Assembly: GCF_020382885.2 (NCBI RefSeq)
Contig: NC_058497.1
Span: 23,800,330 to 23,864,329 of the forward strand
Reading direction: 5' to 3'
DNA: 64,000 bases
Source: Scatophagus argus
Lineage: Eukaryota > Chordata > Actinopteri > Scatophagidae
The notes below the pieces were generated by a model. That model was given only the letters and a program-made list of their open reading frames with translations, did not search any database and was not told where the DNA came from. The position numbers were made by a program, and so were the translations under genes. Positions 12,630-22,640 of this stretch are shown here, piece by piece (position 1 is the stretch's first letter; each line of letters starts with the position of its first letter).

Positions 12630-15534
12630 ATGCCAAAATATTGTTCGGTCCCGAACTGTAAGAATGACGGCGGCAGCGGCGGCGACAGGAAAAGCTTCTA
12701 CAAGTAAGCTGCTGGTGTTTTAACAGCATGCTGGCGAGCTGACTGCGCCTCTCTTCCTATTCGATGAGTGCGTCTTTCAGAACGCCGATTTTTCTCAGAG
12801 TTTTGCTAAGTGAAATGAATCGCTGTGGTCGTCTGAGGTCTGACATGCTGGGTGTGTGTCTGCTTCTTACCTTGACCTTTGAGAGTCCTGATTGAATCAT
12901 GAGTTGTCGCTGTAAGCTAGTCCGGTGATTGAGTCTCACTGCCAAGCGCTCTCACTTTGACATACAGTATATTTTACGTGTTAAATCTGGAAATGGTTTG
13001 TGTTTTGTGAATTTAAGCCACCACACGGTGTATTAAGCAAAAGCAGATGGACTGCAGTGAAGGATCTTATCTTGATCCACAGACAGGAACAGCTGTGGGG
13101 ACAACTGGAAGTCCTTTGTCCTACCTGACAGCAGTGTCCAGGAGAACAGAAACCATAACTGAGCCTGACAAACTGAATTTGCTGCTACCACTGTAGTTTT
13201 GATGTTTTTGACAAAATATTAGAAACAGCTCTCGGTGCAGCCAGCACCACCGCTGACTACAGCCTCGTGAAGTGGATTGCATCACTCAGTACAGAGTGTA
13301 ATGGCCCAAGCCAACATGTCATGAGTCCACAGAGTCACTCAGTTACCTGATCGCGTTATCAGTTCAGATGCTCTGATGTCCAGCTTAGGGGGGGAAGTTT
13401 CTTTTTCATGTTTCTAGATGTTGACTTTACTGTCAAAACTTTGGGAGAAGCATGATGCCAAGCCTGTTTTTTCTGTTTATTTGTCCTCTTATTGGATTTA
13501 AGAAATGTGATATTATTTCCACTTGAAAGAGCCTGAGTGTGATCGGTGTCTTGAATGTCTTCTAGGTTCCCTCTGCAGGACGCTGACCAGCTGCAGCGGT
13601 GGCTGAGGAACATGAGACGTGAGAACTGGACTCCCTCTCGACACCAGTATATCTGCCACGAACATTTTGCACCTTCGTGCTTCAAGGTGCGATGGGGCAT
13701 CCGTTACCTCGAGGGCGATGCTGTGCCCACAATCTTCCCGGAGGCCGAGGTAAAACAAAAACAAAACCCAGCGCAGTCTTATGAAAATTTAGGTCTGCAC
13801 AGTATTGGAAAGTAATTGTATTGTATTATTTTTTTGTCTGCTGAAATCTTGAAGGTGTTGCTATACTTAAACACTGAATGTTTTCCCCCAGGAAGCTGTA
13901 ATTTTAACTATTTAAAAGGATTTTTGTTAGTTTCATCTATGGGACAGAAGTTTGCCTCAGGGGTTTGTCCTCAGCAGCCACCTCTCTGATTGAATACTTG
14001 TAGCTTTATGCAACATGGGAGCTGAATTCGTGAGGCGAACATGAAGTAACATAAAGACTGAACGTGATCCTGGTGAGTCACGACAGAGAGGTGCTTCATG
14101 AGAGGCCATTGAGAAATCTCAGAAAGTAATAACAATCAATGTATGCACATTATTAAACTGATTGGGTGCAGTATGCAGAGACTCACCGGGCTTTGGCCAG
14201 CTCTGATGACATTCCTGAAGTCCGTATCAAAGTTGTGCTTGTTGTTAAACTGTAAACGTTGTCGTGTTGCTTTTCACACCCACACACTCCTGCTTTTTTC
14301 TAGAAACGGAAAGCTACAGATCATGGCGAGAAGAAGCCAAAACGGCTTCGAGGTGACAGCAGTGAAAGCGTGACGGTGTCGGATAACAGGTTGGTGGCTG
14401 CTGATGGCGTGGAGACGGAAAGCTCGTTGCAGATGGTGCACCTGTATGAGATCGCCGTCGAGCCGCCGCAGCAGGCAGAAAACAGCCTGCTGGAGTCGAG
14501 TGGTGTTGGAGAATCCGATTATTGTCTCCAGACAGACCTGAACCCGCTGGCACCAGTGGACGGATTTAAAGCGGGTGCTAATTTCCCATTAACTTTATTC
14601 CAGACAGTGAATGATCTAAGTAACGGTGGAGAGAACGCAGAGGTGGTCGTGATGTCTGAATGCCCTGCTGGTGAAGGGCCACAGGAGCTTGTGAACGGAA
14701 TCACTGCAGCCATTTTAAGTCAGGGCCACAGGCTGGTCATCGATGGCTGCCCGGCAGGCGGTGCAGATGAGGCCGTGGCCTCTCTTTGTGTTGAAGAAGT
14801 GACTTGTGCCACAGAGGAGTTCTCAAACGACGGCCACGAAACTCAAGTCATTGCCTACTTCGAGACGATACCGAACGTTTTCCCCAGTGAAACCTCTGCC
14901 CAGTTCGCCTTCTCTCCGGATACGGTGCTGTCGTCCGCTCTGAGCTCCAAACCCATCACATCCACTCTTCCAATAGTGTCCAAACATGTGCCGCCTTCCC
15001 CCACGTCCCTGGTCCTCACCGTGGAAAGACTGGACACAGATGAGGGCGAGGGAGACGACGGCCAATCAGAGGAGGACAGCATTGAGTGCCAGGATCAGCA
15101 GCTAGAGGAGCACTGGTGAGCATGTCTGTGTTTTCTTGGGGAAAGATATGCAAAGATATATTTAGCTTGTCCAAAGGTGATGCACAGGCTTTAGACATAA
15201 AAACTAGATCAGAGTTTTGCATCTAATAAGCTAATCAATTAGTATCCTCTTTCCCGTTTTTTCATGAACAGCTACCACAAGAACAGCTTGAGCAAGGAGC
15301 AGCTGGAGGCGATCGTGGTGGAGTTGCAGAAGAAGGTGAAAGTGCTGCAGCAGCGACACCGCCGACACCTGGAGAAGCTCCTGGGCCTGGAGAACACCGT
15401 CAGCCAGCTGAGGCAAAGCAACCTGCTGAATGAAGAGCGACTGCAGCTGCTCGAGAGGGTGACGCATTTACATGAAATAAGTCCAGTTTTATTTACGAGG
15501 AAAACACGTCAACAGTCCATTCACTGTCTGTTGT

Positions 15535-15594
<60 letters not shown>

Positions 15595-15722
15595 TCTCTC
15601 AGGCCTATGTACAGACCAGCGCAGCAGTGTCAGATGCTGGCGAGACTGTGGCCATCATCTACGAAGAGGACGATGCCGCGTTCTTGTACACTACACTGAA
15701 CAACCCGGACGAAAAGCCGTGA
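12630..15722 (+). CDS. thap8: THAP domain-containing protein, THAP8-like (THAP5 is the alternative)
   Basis: Probable nuclear DNA-binding protein. Exons that join in frame: 12630-12703, 13566-13749, 14304-15115, 15272-15458, 15603-15722 (458 codons). Residues 1-86 form a THAP C2CH zinc finger: C5, C10, C55, H58, the invariant W37, FPL at 26-28 and AVPTIF at 77-82. The large third exon (residues ~87-357) encodes a low-complexity acidic linker with an Asp/Glu-rich end. Exon 4 (~358-419) is a leucine-rich coiled coil (EQLEAIVVELQKKVKVLQQR). The tail has ETVAIIYEEDDAAFLYT. Human THAP8, as I recall it, shares MPKYC, SFYKFPL, the RWG-RYL region, the coiled coil and a tail with TIIC...D.A.VL, which favours THAP8 over THAP5. 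The linker is much longer than in human THAP8. The target DNA is unknown. Confidence 0.8.
15541..15600 (+). repeat. (TC)n microsatellite forming the intron 4 polypyrimidine tract
   Basis: About 25 uninterrupted TC units, then CCTCTCTCTC, run directly into the AG at 15601-15602 that precedes the last THAP exon. The repeat therefore serves as the polypyrimidine tract of this acceptor. Confidence 0.9.
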
Positions 15723-16035
15723 GGCCCGACTGACTGTGGACGTCTCATCCGTGTGTCCGTTTGTTATGCTACTGAGAACAAAATTCAGCCTAAGCCTAAG
15801 CCTTTAGTTTTCCTTCAGCAAAATGAGATGTGTGTATGAAAAGTGCCGGGGCGTTAGATCTGTGGTGAGCTTTGCACAAATATGGATGTATAATACGGGA
15901 CAACACTGAATGTGTGTGGGTTTTTTGGTTTCTTTTTTTATCGGTTTTCACTCTCTACCCTTCATCCCTTCTTTCCCTCAACTGCTTTTGGTTTGATTTA
16001 TAAAGTATTTTTGTTATTGATAATGTACATATCAA

Positions 16036-16041
16036 ATTAAA
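16036..16041 (+). terminator. Candidate THAP gene poly(A) signal
   Basis: ATTAAA, the commonest variant signal, lies 314 bp after the stop codon and is followed by T-rich sequence. The 15723-16035 stretch is read as 3' UTR. Confidence 0.5.
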
Positions 16042-16651
16042 AACAGCTTCCATTTATGTTTATGCTTCTTTCCTATTGTTAATGCACACGTGAGCTACCA
16101 GCCGCCAGTGAAGCACAGTCATATACAGCTTGATTTCATTTTCCTCTTCAGTAGCAGTAAACAGGAAATAAGCCTGCACAATGTTCAGCTCCTGCTTAGG
16201 GACAGTAAATAAATCACTAGTTGCATGATTCATTCATGGAGGTTTAAACTCCTATTTCTTAGTAATACTGAGCATGTTGCAACAATATGGTTGGATGTGC
16301 TGTTGCTTTAAGCGTCCTGGCACAACAGGCTTTCTCCAGTATTTGCCTTGAAGGTAATTGAAGTGAAAGAACTCCATTAAGTTGCATACCTGTAGTTGAG
16401 AAGTGGCTCTTTTACTTATTTGTGAAATCTTACCAGCATAAAACTCATGGGATAACAGTGCCATAGTTTTACAGGAAGGAATGTGATACTAATAACGTCT
16501 CAGGTTTACGGACTTATCGGGTCTGCTGAGTGAAAACTGACTTTACATCAGTGTTTGATTCAGGAAAAAATAACTCTTGAAAACTTGCTTCTTGGTTGGA
16601 TTTAATGCAACAGGTGCTTTTCCTCTGGTGGAATACGCTCCCCCACTCTGT

Positions 16652-16666
16652 CCACTAGATGGCAGC
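16652..16666 (+). promoter_or_regulatory. CTCF-like motif between convergent genes
   Basis: CCACTAGATGGCAGC fits the vertebrate CTCF core (CCASYAGRKGGCRS) at every core position. It lies in the 1.5 kb between the 3' ends of the THAP gene and gipr. The motif match is seen; occupancy is not known. The rest of 16042-17128 shows no gene. Confidence 0.45.
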
Positions 16667-17128
16667 AGAGGCAGCTGTTTCATCTGAGGGAGTTGAATTG
16701 AGGAGACCACACAGACGTCAAAAGCAATCAATATTTAAGTAAAAAGTTGAAATGTACCCTCTGTGATTGTCAGAGGGGAATAATCTCTCCATTGGAAAAA
16801 AACCACTCAAATCTGAGTCAGCAGGTGGACTAACAAAAGGCATAAACTTAACAACTCGTGTTGAAGTGAGAAACAAAGCACAGAGAGGAAGGACTTGCAG
16901 CACGTTACCCTTACATAACGTCTTAAGGAGGAACATTTGCATTCCCTTCATTAGGTTTTGAATGGACTTCAGGACGGCGTGACTGTCATCTCTTGGATAA
17001 CTCGTTCGACTGTGTGTATTGGTGTTTAAAATACTCAATACTTAAATCCACGTCCTCCTGATCGGATGCCTCCACATAACTTCTGGGACTAAAGAAGACG
17101 TGAATTCGTTTGTGTATTTCTTAAACCA

Positions 17129-17134
17129 TTTATT
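17129..17134 (-). terminator. Candidate gipr poly(A) signal
   Basis: TTTATT on the + strand is AATAAA on the gene strand, about 100 bp beyond the gipr stop codon. The implied 3' UTR is very short. Confidence 0.55.
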
Positions 17135-17230
17135 GTGACAATAGATGATACATCATAGAGCCTTTCGGTCAGTCTGTCAGTGAGTCTGATTGCTTTTTTT
17201 GCTAAAGACTTTAAAGGCCATTTTGATTTT

Positions 17231-19980
17231 TCAGCAGTAGCTCTCACAACACCTCCTCATTTCTTCTCCTCCATCCTGTGTAAAAGCAGAGGTAAAGCAG
17301 TAGGTCCTCAGCTGTCTGGCTCCTAGCTGGTCCTGGTGGGTATAGGGGTGAGGAAGGGGGAGCTGAGGGTGAGGAGGATCGGAGGGGCAGCTGTCCTCTT
17401 GGCAATGTTCGGATGGCAGACACGGTGACTGCTGGTGGCATCGGCTACATGGTGGGATGTGTGCACCAACCTGCACATTAAATTACACATAACATTATTT
17501 AGTTCATCTGTGCAAGAAACCAACTGAAAAAGACGAGTAACCTTTTTCATACTCTGTCTTTACCTCTTGCATTAAAAGGGATGTTCACTTTAATGGCAAA
17601 TCCTTGACAAAGAATAACTTGTTTGAGCTGTTTCTTTGAGCTTTTTGCTCGAAAATAGAAACTCAGCATGACAGAAAAATCTTTTAGAATAAACTAATCT
17701 GACCGATTGCTGCACTGGCGCCCACCTGTGGCGTGTTGCTGCCAGTGTTTCTCAGGTCATCCAGGTCACTCATCCCCATCTTCCACCTTTGCCATTTCTT
17801 CTTTATCTCTGCCTGCACCTGCAACTCAAAGGATGACCTACACTGAGAAAATCTGACTTATGATGATGGGTACATTTATTTATATATGCATGATTATATA
17901 TATTCGCTACTTATTTTAATTATATTTAAAATTATATTTCGTCAAGCCTCTCTGATCCTGATGCAAAGCAATTGTTTACAGTGACTTTGGTGTCATCTTA
18001 CCCAGCGCACACACACACGTACACACACACACACTTTACCTCCTTGTTGACAAAACAGTAGAGGATAGCTACAAATAAACCCTGTGAAGAGGGGAAATGA
18101 GTCGTGATGTCAAACCAAACATGCAAACAACATGAAATATGTTTTGTGATGCTCCTTTGATCTGGAAAGGGTGCAGATACCAAAGGCCTGACTGTACCTG
18201 GAAAGAGCTGAGGAAGAGTTGGAAAAAAAGTTTGACATTACGGAGGACGCCATCCGTGTGCTCGTCCGTCAACACTGCAAAGACGATTTCGTGGATCCCC
18301 AGCAGAGGGATCAGGGTCAAGGTGGATTTAGCCAGTCTGGAGAGAAAGACCCGGAATGGAAGTCAGTGGAAATACAGTGACTGAGTGTTGTGTTGGGATA
18401 TCTGTCTAGACCGTCTAAGGTCAGAGCTTCATGAGGGAAGCCCTGATGTGAATTACTCTTGTGCTGGATAGCCAGTGCTGCATACTTTGGAGTAAAAACC
18501 TTCAAAGGCCGACACAAGTCCTTTTAAAGCAGTCAGTCTGCGTGTGTGCGACTTCCAGTCACAGATTTGAAGGTCATGACGTGAAGGGGAAGTGTATTTT
18601 TGGACGGCCAAGTCCAAATCTCTTACCTGAATTTATAGTCTGTGTATCTCATCTTGTGGGCTTTCAGTTTGGACACAAGAATAAGGATGATGCGGATGAA
18701 GATGAAGAAGTTCACCTGAAGAGATTTGAAAAAACAGAACGTCCTCAGTGGTTCTGTTAGTGACACGATCATGAATCAGTCTGTAAAGTGATCGTCGAGG
18801 GAAAGTCTAAGACTCAAGGTGATGACTTTGTTCTCTCCACCGTCCTAGCCCAGCCGTCGCTCTGCTTCTCCTATGAAGTTAAATACAACCACAGAAATGT
18901 CCTGCCTCATTACATGCTGCGGGTTATGGCATTTACGTGTTGGTATCTGCACGGCCTGATGCCACAGAGAAGGGAAGTCAGCAAGTGTTGTATGTTTTAT
19001 ACAGCTCAGTTATTACTTAGAAATACGAGGAAATGCGTACAAAACCCACACCCATACTCCCATGCTGTATTTATATTAGAAAGAATATCCACAAGAATTG
19101 GTGGACAAATGACGTATAAAGTGCATAAAAATTTGTTAGCATGCAACACTCTACATGTTTGCAAACAGACCAGCACGAGAAATAAATGCATTTCCGTATG
19201 GAACAGTCTTGAGGATGAATTAAAAATGTGTCGTAAAATTCAGAGATCTAACAGTTTGTTTAAAAGTAGGGTTATTGGTAAATACAGACAATAAAGACAC
19301 GTGGTTGATGTCATTGTGATTTGTTGTTGTTGATGGTATGCACATGTGTGACGCGTACGTACAGTTATGACCTGGACTGTCTAGCTCGTGTACGTTTGAA
19401 TAAGACAAAGTCGTGTGTGATGATAAGCTTTGGCTTCAGCCTACACTATTTTGGTTTTTTGTTCTTGTTCTTTTCCCTTGACTGCATTAAATGTTATCAG
19501 TTGGACATTTTGTGTGGAGACATTTGCAGTATGTTTGCAGTATATGTACATCAGAATTGGCTATGCATGTGTGTGTGTGTATATACATTACCAGAATGGC
19601 GAGCAGGATGGGAGCGCGGATTATCCACCAGTACGCCATGCTCTCATTTATTTCCCAACACCTACGAGCACAAACACAAAATTCACAGAAAAGAACAACA
19701 CTCACACAACACATTGTTGGCAATTTACTGAGAAAGCTTAAGCTAAATATGACTCGCCTTGTGTTTTCAAACAAGTAACGCACGATAATCCAAGGAACCA
19801 CAAATAACACTGGGACGCCCCATCCTATGAGCAGGTATCCACAGAAGCAGCGGTTTTCAGAGAACATCACCAGCACCAGCAGGTTGTGCAGATACAGGCC
19901 TTCCACCAACAGCCAGTAGTAGTTGGCTCCCACGCAGTACTGCATCAGCACCTGAGCCACATGGCAGCCAGACAAAGCCT

Positions 19981-20035
<55 letters not shown>

Positions 20036-22121
20036 AGATAATAAGTCCTCAAGAGGGTTAGGAGTAACATTTAATGTGAGCTGATGCTCTCGTTAGCAGC
20101 AGTCGTGACTGTCTGTAAGCCTCATTTACCAGCAAATACTGAGTCTAGATGACATTTCAATGTTTTGTTCAAGGTTTAACATGCCTGGGTGCTATCTTAT
20201 TTATTTTCTAATGTTTCTGGGATTTTGTTTCAGTCCCACAGCACCCAATCACCTCATTTTCTAACTGAATCAATGTCACCAATTACTACGTGACAGACCT
20301 GCGGTGTCAGTTTCCTATGAAGTAATACAAATGTAGAAGTCCCAGCAATTACTGGACTCTCTCATCTCTCTTTCTGTGTGTTGTGGATCCCAACCTGATC
20401 ACTGAGCACTTCTGAGACATTCCTGCTGCCTCTGAACTCAGGAGTGTCTCCACTCAGCAGAGCATCTCTGGTCAGGATGGAAACAGCTCGCAGAACAAAC
20501 GACGCAAACAAGTTGGTGTGGATGTAGTTTCTGGTGCAGTGCAGCTTCCTGCGGGCGGACATAATGATGTTAAACTCGTCATTACGTTCAGTGAAGAACC
20601 GGACCTCAAGAGAAAAAAACCAAAGCTCTTGTGGAAAGCTCTTGCTGTGTTTCTCAGGGCCAAGCTTATCTCATCTCTCATCAGACGTTTGCTGAGTTCA
20701 TGTGTTAATCTGAGGTCTGTTTATTTTCATTCTTGTGCTTGTCTGTTGTGATGTTTATGTGTGACATTTCACTTTAAGAAAGCACACATTCAAGAGAAAC
20801 TGGGATTGTTGTTGGAACAGCACCAGAGGTCTGAATGAACTCTGTTTCTGTCCGAGTGTGGGAGCAAACGTCTCATCAAACTCTGTATTAACGGAGAATC
20901 GGCTGAATCTTCTAACAGGTTAACACGTAACAAGACTCAGAAACTCGCTGGTTGTTTCAATTATTGCAAGTGCATGTGTGTTAATGTCTCAGCCAAACTG
21001 TATTTCATAGTACAGTGTCATGTTATGGTCAAAATTAAAGCCTTGTTAAGAAATCAAGAGATTCTACCAACTGAAACGCTGGACGGTCGCTGGAAGTGTT
21101 ACAGCATAATGCAACAAAAAACAAACAAACAACAAACAAACAAAATATTTAACGGGGTGAACAGGAGCAGATCAGAAAACAAGGAGGCTTCGTACTGAAA
21201 TATGAACAAATGTAGGCCTACTTCCTATTTATCAAACAGAGGGAATTAGAAATAAAGGCCTGTCTCTACTTGAGTCTGCTTAAAGCAATGTAGAGGTAAC
21301 CTCTGCACCTGATGCCCAGCCACCATTTGAGGGAAGAAAAACACAGCACAACAAAACAGCAACCCCAAAACAGATTGTAGAGATGTGGGCCTACCTGAAG
21401 AGGAGCAGAATAATGAGAGCCAGAGAGAGACTGGCCAGACTAACACAGTAACCTACTGTGTACATGATTCTGAAGTAGACTAAGATCATCATCTGCCTCT
21501 CCTGTACAAAATGCCGCAAAGATACTTCGTTAATACTCTCAACAGAAATATAATGTTGATTTATTTTCCCTCCACGACAGCCTGTGTGTGTGTACCTGAG
21601 CCTTCTGCTGGCCGTTGTCTGATCTGCACTGGGAGTGGTCCCTCCAGGTGTGGCTGGAGTTGCTGGTCGTCCACTGACCATTGGGACCGCACTCCCGCAC
21701 CACGAAGCCATTGCGCACTGCACAAACACACAGCGGAGGCTGAAACACGCACACACTCTTGATCATATACAACAGTACGTACGTGAAGTCAAAATAATGT
21801 GTGTGTGTGCGTGTGTGTGCATGCTTTCTGACCTTGGCTGTGCCAGGGCAGGTACCAGGGACAGGGCACCTTGACTGTAGAATTGGGTTTTCCATCTGGC
21901 CAGCAGGCGTACATGTCAAACATACGACCACAAACCAGTCCTGCGGAGAGGAGGGGAAGGTGGGGGGTGGCTGAACATTGTTTATTTTGTTTATATCGGA
22001 AAAACACATGTTTACGTGTGTTACCTGTGGGTGTGGGGTCTGTATTAATCTGGAGCAGACATTCATGCCTGTAGCGTTTCCATTCCTTCACCGTATCCTT
22101 CATCATCCCCTCTGACACACA

Positions 22122-22156
<35 letters not shown>

Positions 22157-22300
22157 CACACACAAGAAGCGGCTGAAAATTTTGAGGCAATTCACTGAGG
22201 GACTGTTGTATCTAGTAAACTGGCATGTCGGTAAGACAGTTACACATACCAGAGTCCTGAAGAGGAAAAAGAGGATGAGGAATGTGTCAGAGGCCTTCAT
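17231..22300 (-). CDS. gipr: Class B GPCR, gastric inhibitory polypeptide receptor-like
   Basis: Secretin-family receptor for a glucagon-like peptide, probably GIP, expected to couple to Gs at the plasma membrane. Exons on the - strand: 22300-22250, 22121-22025, 21940-21833, 21717-21596, 21501-21395, 20548-20395, 19978-19758, 19661-19592, 18715-18627, 18336-18198, 18081-18040, 17818-17726, 17470-17231. All phases agree and give 510 codons. Residues 1-17 are a hydrophobic signal peptide. The hormone-binding domain has the six class B cysteines (C38, C53, C62, C76, C95, C116) and CPWYLPW. The seven-helix core includes [43 protein letters not shown] and [18 protein letters not shown] and the C-terminal ESYC match human GIPR as recalled, while [18 protein letters not shown] is shared with the glucagon receptor, which is the alternative. 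The exon 7 donor is GC, not GT. Confidence 0.85.
18008..18032. repeat. (CA)n microsatellite beside the gipr exon 11 donor
   Basis: Interrupted CA repeat (TG on the gene strand), starting a few bases downstream of the GAG|GTAAAG donor at 18040/18039. Confidence 0.8.
18990..19420 (+). mobile_element. LINE 3' fragment in a gipr intron, antisense to gipr
   Basis: The + strand frame ending at 19294 contains [20 protein letters not shown], then [12 protein letters not shown] and a stop. The pattern WNSL.. followed by LK.C..I..F...FK is characteristic of the C-terminal end of ORF2 in several fish LINEs (L2/Rex-like). The sequence after it, with TTGTTGTTGTTGATGGTATG, resembles their 3' UTRs. The element is 5'-truncated and diverged, with no reverse-transcriptase core in view. 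The family assignment comes from memory of the motif. Confidence 0.5.
19983..20028. repeat. (GT)n microsatellite adjoining the gipr exon 7 acceptor
   Basis: About 23 GT units on the + strand, which is (AC)n on the gene strand. It ends 3 bases from the TAG acceptor at 19981-19979, so the usual pyrimidine tract is replaced by alternating AC. Confidence 0.9.
22122..22152. repeat. (CA)n microsatellite at the gipr exon 2 acceptor
   Basis: A CA run on the + strand is (TG)n on the gene strand and leads directly into TAG|TGTGTGTCAG, the acceptor needed to keep the frame between the signal-peptide exon and the hormone-binding domain. Confidence 0.85.
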
Positions 22301-22562
22301 CACTCAGAGGTTTTGCCAGGGTGGCCGCAGAGATTATCATCTCAGAGCCACTGAGAGGTGATCAGGAGCTTATCAGAGGCCAAGCAGAGGAAGAGGTGGA
22401 ATAAACTACAGGTCTTTTATGAGTCCTCTTCCAGTCTGCACCAGATTGCCTAGAAATGCAGAAAATGACAGCAAATCAATACATTTTCTCACAGCAAAAC
22501 TCAGCCTCAGCGACAAATCTTAGCAGAGTCGATTTATGCACTTTATTTTCTCATGATAATGA

Positions 22563-22597
<35 letters not shown>

Positions 22598-22640
22598 CTT
22601 TATTGATCCCGAGGGAAATTCAAGCATCCAGTAGCCCATT
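22563..22640. repeat. (GATA)n microsatellite with a retroelement tail
   Basis: About eight GATA units are followed by ACTTTATTGATCCCGAGGGA and AATTCAAG. This is a tail repeated throughout fish genomes and usually ascribed to a non-LTR retroposon. Only the 3' end is present. Confidence 0.65.

Noticed and set aside
18788-19294. 168-codon + frame taken as a possible new gene inside gipr
   Set aside because: Its end matches a LINE ORF2 C-terminus pattern, so it was annotated as a retroelement fragment and not as a gene.
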